Made by a program: the position numbers and the translations under genes. From positions 62,001 to 126,000 of the IMG/VR virus record IMGVR_UViG_3300021963_009993: a stretch of 64,000 bases of DNA; one strand, 5' to 3'. Of this stretch, positions 59,200 to 64,000 are shown one piece after another. The notes beneath the pieces are model-generated. The model searched no databases. It saw only the letters and a list, made by a program, of their open reading frames with translations, and had not been told where the DNA came from. Numbering within the stretch: the stretch's first letter is position 1; every line of letters begins with the position of its first letter. Source of the DNA: a virus.

Positions 59200-60999
59200 A
59201 TGTCTAAAAGTTTATGGCGAAAAAAATATAAAACACTTAGAGAATACTACAAAAAAGAATTCGACCCAGAATTCTATGATTTTGATGATTATGTTTTGGA
59301 AATAGATCCAGATGAAACATTTGATGAAATAAACAATTATTCTGTCGAAAGACAGAACGAAGAAATTGTAAAATGCGTCAATAGTTTTGGTTACTTCTGT
59401 CAGAAATACATCAGAATTCTTCATCCAACCAAAGGATTAATACCGTTCATTCTTTTCAAATATCAAGTTAAATGTATACAAGAATATGAAAAACACAGAT
59501 TCAGCATTATTTCTAAATTCCGGCAGGGAGGTCTGACAACAGTAACTTTGATATATGGTTTGTGGAAATGCATGTTCCAACTAGATCAACAAATCATGGC
59601 ATTATCAAAGACTGACCGTGAAGCAACAAACATAGGCATGATGGTTGACCGTGCAGTAGAGAATATGCCATCTTGGCTATCGCCCAAAAAAGATGGCAAA
59701 TGGAATGATCACTTAAAACAATTCAAAGATACTGGCGGGGCATTGCAGTTTTATAGCCCAGAAGCTGCTCGTGGTAAGTCAGTAACATTCCTCATTATCG
59801 ATGAGGCAGCATTTATACCAGACATGGAAAACCATTGGAAAGCCATGTGGCCCGTGCTATCAACAGGTGGTTCTTGTGTTTTGATTTCTACTGTTAATGG
59901 TCTTGGCAACTGGTATGAGGAGACTTATACCAAGGCTAAAGACGGCAAAAACATGTTTCATGTAATTGATTTGGACTATTGGGAACATCCAGATTACAAC
60001 GAAAAAAACCACCCCGGATGGGTTGAAGAACAAAAAGCCCAACTTGGTGAAAAAGGTTTCATGCAAGAAGTCATGAGATCCTTTTTGGGATCGGGAGAAA
60101 CTTATATACCGGCAGAAAAAATATCAGCATTAGACCAAGAATTAAGGAAGATAAATCCCATAAAGAAACTTTTCCCTAGATTCGTAAACAAAGATAACAC
60201 AGCGGAAGAATTTTATGACGAAATAAGCAAAGGTGCCCTATGGATCTGGCAAGAATCTAAACCCGGACATGAATATGCACTTGGAGTTGACTGTGCCGAA
60301 GGAGTTGGAAGTGAGGGCGACAACTCTTGCATACAAATAATCGATGTAAACAGACTTGAACAAGTAGCTGAATTTTACAGCAATACAATAACGCCACATG
60401 ATTTGGCAAATGTTGTTTTTGAACTAGGAATTTTATACAACACGGGACTTATAATAGTAGAAGATATGGCAAGTGGTGGCATCGTCCTAGAAATGTTGCA
60501 GCATGATCTCAGTTATGAAAATCTTTTTGTGTCCCAGAAAAACGCAAGAAATATGAGGCCAGGCTTAAAGATAACAACAGCAAATCGTTCAAATGTTTTA
60601 CAAGGATTTCAATCAAGAGTATTGAACAATTCACTCAGAATAAACAGCAGAAGGCTTTTGCGTGAAATGAAAACATTTGAATTTAACAACACTACAAAAA
60701 AAGCATCCGCTGCAAAGGGAAAACATGATGATGCGATAATGGCTATGGCTATCGCCTTGTATGGAAGAGATCAAACCGTTCGTGATGTTCCTTTGGGAAT
60801 TGATGGTTCTGATGCAAAGGGAAAATCACAAACCATGCTTGCTGATATCAAAGAAGAATTACGAAAAGGATTACAAGAAAGCATTCTTGAAAAAGTCATA
60901 AATAGAGAAAAGAAAACAAATCTTGATGAAAGTGACCAAGAATTATTAATATCAATGTATAGAAAAAAACACGATATATGCAAGGAGTTTAACTGGTAA
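59200..60999 (+). CDS. terminase large subunit (gp17-like)
   Basis: 599 residues from the ATG at 59200 (GAGG ahead); the longer upstream frame runs through the divergent leader. ATPase domain: Walker A-like SKFRQGGLTTVT (105-116), Walker B VTFLIIDEAAFI (195-206), motif III VLISTVNG (227-234). RNase H-like nuclease domain: LGVDCAEGVGSEGDNSCIQI (361-380), IIVEDMASGGIVLEM (about 430) and KHDDAIMAMAIALYG (near 525). The Walker A has no canonical GK(S/T), as in many large terminases. It pumps DNA through the portal; the portal gene is about 1.6 kb downstream. Confidence 0.95.
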   Translation: MSKSLWRKKYKTLREYYKKEFDPEFYDFDDYVLEIDPDETFDEINNYSVERQNEEIVKCVNSFGYFCQKYIRILHPTKGLIPFILFKYQVKCIQEYEKHRFSIISKFRQGGLTTVTLIYGLWKCMFQLDQQIMALSKTDREATNIGMMVDRAVENMPSWLSPKKDGKWNDHLKQFKDTGGALQFYSPEAARGKSVTFLIIDEAAFIPDMENHWKAMWPVLSTGGSCVLISTVNGLGNWYEETYTKAKDGKNMFHVIDLDYWEHPDYNEKNHPGWVEEQKAQLGEKGFMQEVMRSFLGSGETYIPAEKISALDQELRKINPIKKLFPRFVNKDNTAEEFYDEISKGALWIWQESKPGHEYALGVDCAEGVGSEGDNSCIQIIDVNRLEQVAEFYSNTITPHDLANVVFELGILYNTGLIIVEDMASGGIVLEMLQHDLSYENLFVSQKNARNMRPGLKITTANRSNVLQGFQSRVLNNSLRINSRRLLREMKTFEFNNTTKKASAAKGKHDDAIMAMAIALYGRDQTVRDVPLGIDGSDAKGKSQTMLADIKEELRKGLQESILEKVINREKKTNLDESDQELLISMYRKKHDICKEFNW

Positions 61000-61000
61000 A

Positions 61001-61780
61001 ATGTACACGCCACAAATAACAATCAACATGGAGGAGTATAAAGAAGCAATCAAATCATCTTTGTACGATGAAAAATGGATTTATAATTTATACAAAAACA
61101 AGAATACAATATGTGAATTTTTAAAACCACACCTAAAAAACCCTAAGAAAGCTTTTGTTGAATTTTTGAAGACATCGGAACTTCAACCACTTTTAGAAGG
61201 TATGAAAACCACATGTTTGGATGAAAAAGCTGCAAGAATAATATTTGAAGCTGGTAAAAGCGAAACTACAATAATGATTATAGAAAACTTGATTGAAAAG
61301 ACTGAGAATGATGCTCATATAGTCAAGCTATTACTTAATGAATACATGAACATTAATGGAAACTTTTTTGACGCAGAAATAAAACCTTTTCCAGAAAACA
61401 TTGATGAAACAACAAGTTTCATTAGAACATTTAACATAAAAACAAACAATGACACTTTTTATGTCAGAATTAAAGACACAGGATTAGACATAGCCAACAA
61501 TACTGAAATAAATGAATACTTCGATTCAAGAACAAAAAATAAAGCTATTAAGAAAAGATATGTTCATGAAAATGATATGACGAACCAAGAATACAGAAAT
61601 ATCGTGAGAAAATTAATCAGCTTAAAAGAAGCTGAAATACCTTGTCAAAAACTACACCTAAACTCAAATGATTGTCCATACAAGGTTGTATACAGGGGAA
61701 ACCAAACAGTCATAGACGAAAATAAAGAAATTAAAATATGCAAGGAAAACATCAAAATAAGGATCATAAGTAAATCATGA
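61001..61780 (+). CDS. hypothetical protein after the terminase
   Basis: 259 residues. It starts one base after the terminase stop and ends with a 4-base overlap with the next gene. KNPKKAFVEFLKTSELQPLL and IMIIENLIEKTENDAHIVKL are helices in the first half; the second half is beta-rich (FIRTFNIKTNNDTFYVRIKD). No domain recognised. Position between terminase and portal suggests a packaging or head role, without evidence from motifs. Confidence 0.55.
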   Translation: MYTPQITINMEEYKEAIKSSLYDEKWIYNLYKNKNTICEFLKPHLKNPKKAFVEFLKTSELQPLLEGMKTTCLDEKAARIIFEAGKSETTIMIIENLIEKTENDAHIVKLLLNEYMNINGNFFDAEIKPFPENIDETTSFIRTFNIKTNNDTFYVRIKDTGLDIANNTEINEYFDSRTKNKAIKKRYVHENDMTNQEYRNIVRKLISLKEAEIPCQKLHLNSNDCPYKVVYRGNQTVIDENKEIKICKENIKIRIISKS

Positions 61781-62103
61781 ACACAAATGAAAAAAAACTA
61801 AATGAACTTAAGATCCAGTTGGAAAAGATATACAGGCAATTCCCTGAACAATTCGCTGTCTCTAATGCAAAATCACATCTTAAGAAATGCATATTAGAAA
61901 TAGAACAAACACAAGCAAAAAGAAATAAAAGAAAATTAAACGATATTCAAAATCAAAAAACTATGCAATTTGCGTCATATGAGAACGCAAAAGCTGCATT
62001 GGAAATCCTAGACCAAATGCTTGAAGACCAACAGAAACAACTAGACAAACAAAATCAAGTAAAACAAAATACAAATCCACAAGATGAACTTTTCATGGGT
62101 TAA
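61777..62103 (+). CDS. small coiled-coil protein
   Basis: 108 residues, nearly all helical and charged: LNELKIQLEKIYRQFPEQFA, AKRNKRKLNDIQNQKTMQFA, ALEILDQMLEDQQKQLDKQN. Probably a coiled coil. Its start overlaps the previous stop (ATGA). No specific function; a scaffold or chaperone role is possible because of its position before the portal. The end overlaps the minus gene at 62093 by 11 bases. Confidence 0.5.
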   Translation: MNTNEKKLNELKIQLEKIYRQFPEQFAVSNAKSHLKKCILEIEQTQAKRNKRKLNDIQNQKTMQFASYENAKAALEILDQMLEDQQKQLDKQNQVKQNTNPQDELFMG

Positions 62104-62560
62104 AACTTTTTTTAAGACATAAAAACTCTTGAATTTTTTTAAAAAAATCATCCTTATCAAAATTCTTCTCTTCAAATACAAGACAATTTTTATATTTTTC
62201 TGATATAAACTTCAATCTTTTTAGCCTTTCTGACAAATAGTTTTGAACAAATCTCTTGTCTATCAAACCAAATTTTCTCAAATCTATTTTTAAAATATCT
62301 CCAAATATTACGATAAATTTTATATCAGAATAAATATTCTGGTATCCAACTTGGTGATTGTAAAATAAAATATCATACCAATAGGCATTTGCGAATTGCC
62401 ATTTATGTGACAATGGTCTTATGTCATGGAAATTAGCATTTTCGTATATGTTATTGATTTCTGGAGAATAAACTGTTTGTATCTGTGGGTGAGATTCAAA
62501 CAAATCGTTCCAGAATTTAACATCTATGCCTAAATGTGTATGAATTAGAAATGGTTTCAT
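62093..62560 (-). CDS. hypothetical protein
   Basis: 155 residues from the ATG at 62560; the upstream frame opens with a TTG without support. MKPFLIHTHLGIDVKFWNDL and EINNIYENANFHDIRPLSHK have no clear match; the middle (SDIKFIVIFGDILKIDLRKF) is reminiscent of the small sulfotransferase/P-loop type, but key motifs are not seen. The only minus-strand gene in the terminase-portal block, so it may be a late insertion. Confidence 0.45.
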   Translation of the reverse strand: MKPFLIHTHLGIDVKFWNDLFESHPQIQTVYSPEINNIYENANFHDIRPLSHKWQFANAYWYDILFYNHQVGYQNIYSDIKFIVIFGDILKIDLRKFGLIDKRFVQNYLSERLKRLKFISEKYKNCLVFEEKNFDKDDFFKKIQEFLCLKKSFNP

Positions 62561-62642
62561 TCGTTTGCCAAATAATATAATTAAGTGCAAAATACTAAAA
62601 TTTAACTATACATATAACAACGAAAGAATTTGAAGAGGTGCT

Positions 62643-64000
62643 ATGCCGACTCCAATATGGTCCGATTATTTTAAGACTTTTGATTTTGCTTTTACCAAAG
62701 ATCCACTAAGTAGGACTTTAAACACCAAAAATATAGTTGGTGCCGGTATTGCACAACCAGACTCCATACCCAGCCTAAGTCCAGATGGTAGCTTTTGGAG
62801 CGGAACTGATTCAAGATTAATTAGACTTCGTGAAACAAACGATTTTATTGACCTGTCAACTGTAACAAACAGGCAAAGCAGATACAAGGAATACGAAAGA
62901 CTTATTACCATTCCAGAAATCGAAATGGCATTGAATGTCTTCGCAGACGAAGCTTGTGTTGCTGGCAGAACAAAAGTCGCAACTCCATTCGGAATGATAC
63001 CAATAGAAAAATTGGCAGAAACACATGCGAATGAAAAATTCTTGGTCTACTGCTATGATTTCAAAAAGAAAGATTACACACTTGGATGGGGGCATAGTCC
63101 ACGAAAAACAAAAACTGAAAAAACAATAATCATAATTTTCACAGATGGTACTGATTTGGAATGCACAGCAGATCATAAGATTCTTCTGAGAGATGGAACT
63201 TGGATTGCAGCAGGGGAAATAAGAGAAGAAATGGAAATCATGCCGTTTTATAGGTGTGAACCAAGAAAATATATGTCAAAACTGAATGAAAAACAGTTTC
63301 CCAGAATATACACCCACACAAAAGGATGGATTCACGAAAGACAATTAGTCGATGAATGGAGAACAGGAAAAGAAAACGAAAGGCAACAACTCGTAAACAA
63401 GTTCTGTCGCCATGTTTGTGAAGGATTAACTGTAGCAAAATTGGAAGAAATATTAAATACAAACTACATCACAATAACAAAAAACCTTAAAAAAGAAGGT
63501 TTTTGTATTGACGAATTAAGATGGCTTGGCAAAAAGAAAGATAGAAAAACAGTAAGATCAGTTATAGAAGGCAGAACAACAGATGTTTATGATTTGACTG
63601 TTGAAGAACACCACAATTTTTGCACAGATACAGTTGTCGTACATAATTGTCAAAAAGATGCTAACGGCAATATACTCAAAATTCATTGTGAAAACGATGA
63701 TGTAAAAGAAGAACTTGAATTTCTGTTCTTCCATAGATCAATGATAAACATCAATAGAAGAGCATGGGCAGATTTCAAATCTCTTTTGCTTTATGGGGAT
63801 CTTTTTTATGAAATAATAATCAATCTAGATAATCCTCAAGATGGTGTGTTAAGGCTGTTAAAACTACCACCAGAATCGATGTACAGAATTGAAACTACAA
63901 AAGGAAAAGTAGTTGAATTCCAACAATCTAAAGAAGGCCCAGATTACCAAAGCTTGACAAGGGCTCCAGTCACTCAAGCAACTGATCAAGAAATCATGAT
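62643..64000 (+). CDS. portal protein (gp20-like), interrupted by an intein, 3' end outside window
   Basis: The frame starts at ATG 62643 (GAGGTG ahead) and is open to the window end, 452 codons visible. N-extein, residues 1-104: MPTPIWSDYFKTFDFAFTKD ... RYKEYERLITIPEIEMALNV-FADEA. Intein, residues 105-335. C-extein from residue 336: CQKDANGNILKIHCENDDVK, FFHRSMININRRAWADFKSL, LLYGDLFYEIIINLDNPQDG, LLKLPPESMYRIETTKG. The spliced protein reads PEIEMALNVFADEA-CQKDANG and matches the gp20-type portal clip/stem region. Portal forms the ring at the head vertex through which DNA passes; the terminase gene lies just upstream. Confidence 0.88.
   Translation, partial: MPTPIWSDYFKTFDFAFTKDPLSRTLNTKNIVGAGIAQPDSIPSLSPDGSFWSGTDSRLIRLRETNDFIDLSTVTNRQSRYKEYERLITIPEIEMALNVFADEACVAGRTKVATPFGMIPIEKLAETHANEKFLVYCYDFKKKDYTLGWGHSPRKTKTEKTIIIIFTDGTDLECTADHKILLRDGTWIAAGEIREEMEIMPFYRCEPRKYMSKLNEKQFPRIYTHTKGWIHERQLVDEWRTGKENERQQLVNKFCRHVCEGLTVAKLEEILNTNYITITKNLKKEGFCIDELRWLGKKKDRKTVRSVIEGRTTDVYDLTVEEHHNFCTDTVVVHNCQKDANGNILKIHCENDDVKEELEFLFFHRSMININRRAWADFKSLLLYGDLFYEIIINLDNPQDGVLRLLKLPPESMYRIETTKGKVVEFQQSKEGPDYQSLTRAPVTQATDQEIM
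62955..63647 (+). other. intein within the portal gene (231 residues, no homing endonuclease seen)
   Basis: Starts with Cys in CVAGRTKVATPFGMIPIEKL (block A), block B is DLECTADHKILLRDGTW with the TxxH, block F is TTDVYDLTVEEHHNFCTD, and block G is TVVVHN followed by a Cys +1 extein residue. All splicing residues (C1, TxxH, HN, C+1) are present. Between blocks B and F there is a helical insert (GLTVAKLEEILNTNYITITK) that resembles a helix-turn-helix rather than LAGLIDADG or HNH motifs. This is therefore a mini-intein-like element or one with a degenerate insert. Confidence 0.9.

Noticed and set aside
62133-62148. ATTTTTTTAAAAAAAT palindrome between convergent genes
   Set aside because: Pure A/T with no GC stem, so a rho-independent terminator is not supported; it lies within the coding end of the 62093 gene.
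62955-63647. Homing endonuclease inside the portal intein
   Set aside because: No LAGLIDADG or HNH motif was found in the insert; the central part looks helical and basic.
1-64000. tRNA genes, PhuZ tubulin, capsid, sheath or RNA polymerase genes
   Set aside because: Looked for typical cloverleaf or protein motifs and saw none; they may lie outside the window.
1-64000. Stop-codon reassignment
   Set aside because: All three stop codons end genes in sensible positions (for example TAG after the primase, TGA after the tail-fibre genes), so the standard code fits.

Overview
The window is a piece of a large, AT-rich tailed-phage genome (a myovirus) that uses the standard genetic code; TAA, TAG and TGA all end genes. 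The phage type follows from a T4-like set of genes: terminase large subunit (gp17-like), portal (gp20-like, interrupted by an intein), baseplate wedge proteins like gp25, gp6 and gp53, a gp5-type spike with an OB fold, a hub protein, a tail protein I/gp7-like protein and a 2492-residue tape measure protein. The host is not visible. Companion genes such as SpeD-like, ClpP, cupin-like and nucleotidyltransferase proteins are common in aquatic T4-like myophages, so an aquatic bacterial host is a reasonable guess, no more.

Layout. 1-4580: glycan-modification genes (a DegT aminotransferase cut by the window edge, then a minus-strand operon of methyltransferase, glycosyltransferase, NeuD/PglD-like acyltransferase, sulfotransferase and GH130-like propeller). 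4.7-14.1 kb: short accessory genes on both strands, including SpeD-like, HNH, ClpP and a CCA-enzyme-like protein. Several proteins here share an N-terminus resembling the T4 capsid-targeting sequence. 14.1-35.4 kb: plus-strand tail and baseplate operon. 35.5-44.8 kb: a glycosyltransferase-like fragment, a coiled-coil protein, three paralogous PKD/low-complexity fibre proteins (the last with very long Thr/Pro linkers and Cys-rich modules), then a Maf/DUF115-like protein. 44.8-48.6 kb: two membrane-anchored paralogues, small genes, a probable virion protein with its own strong terminator, and GT9-like genes. 48.6-54.4 kb: actin-like ATPase, tandem DUF5659 protein, a large protein with capsid-targeting-like N-terminus, primase, Cas4/RecB-like nuclease. 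54.3-59.1 kb: virion proteins, an extremely acidic protein, a thermolysin-like metallopeptidase, small Zn-ribbon and ferritin-like proteins. 59.2-64.0 kb: terminase large subunit, small genes, and the portal with a 231-residue intein, cut by the window end.

How the parts may work together. Terminase and portal package DNA; the tape measure, tube-like, hub, spike, gp25, J and I proteins build a contractile-tail baseplate; the fibre trio lies directly downstream and probably makes the adsorption apparatus. Two hypotheses stand out. First, a family of otherwise unrelated proteins (one a putative zinc protease) carries a T4-type capsid-targeting N-terminus with an (L/I)-x-E cleavage motif, which would make them internal head proteins ejected with the DNA. 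Second, glycosyltransferase genes lie beside a fibre with mucin-like Thr/Pro stalks, which would fit phage-encoded glycosylation of the virion. Both are inference from sequence. No tRNA gene, CRISPR array, insertion sequence, capsid, tail-sheath or polymerase gene was recognised, and there is no gene-free stretch longer than about 120 bases.
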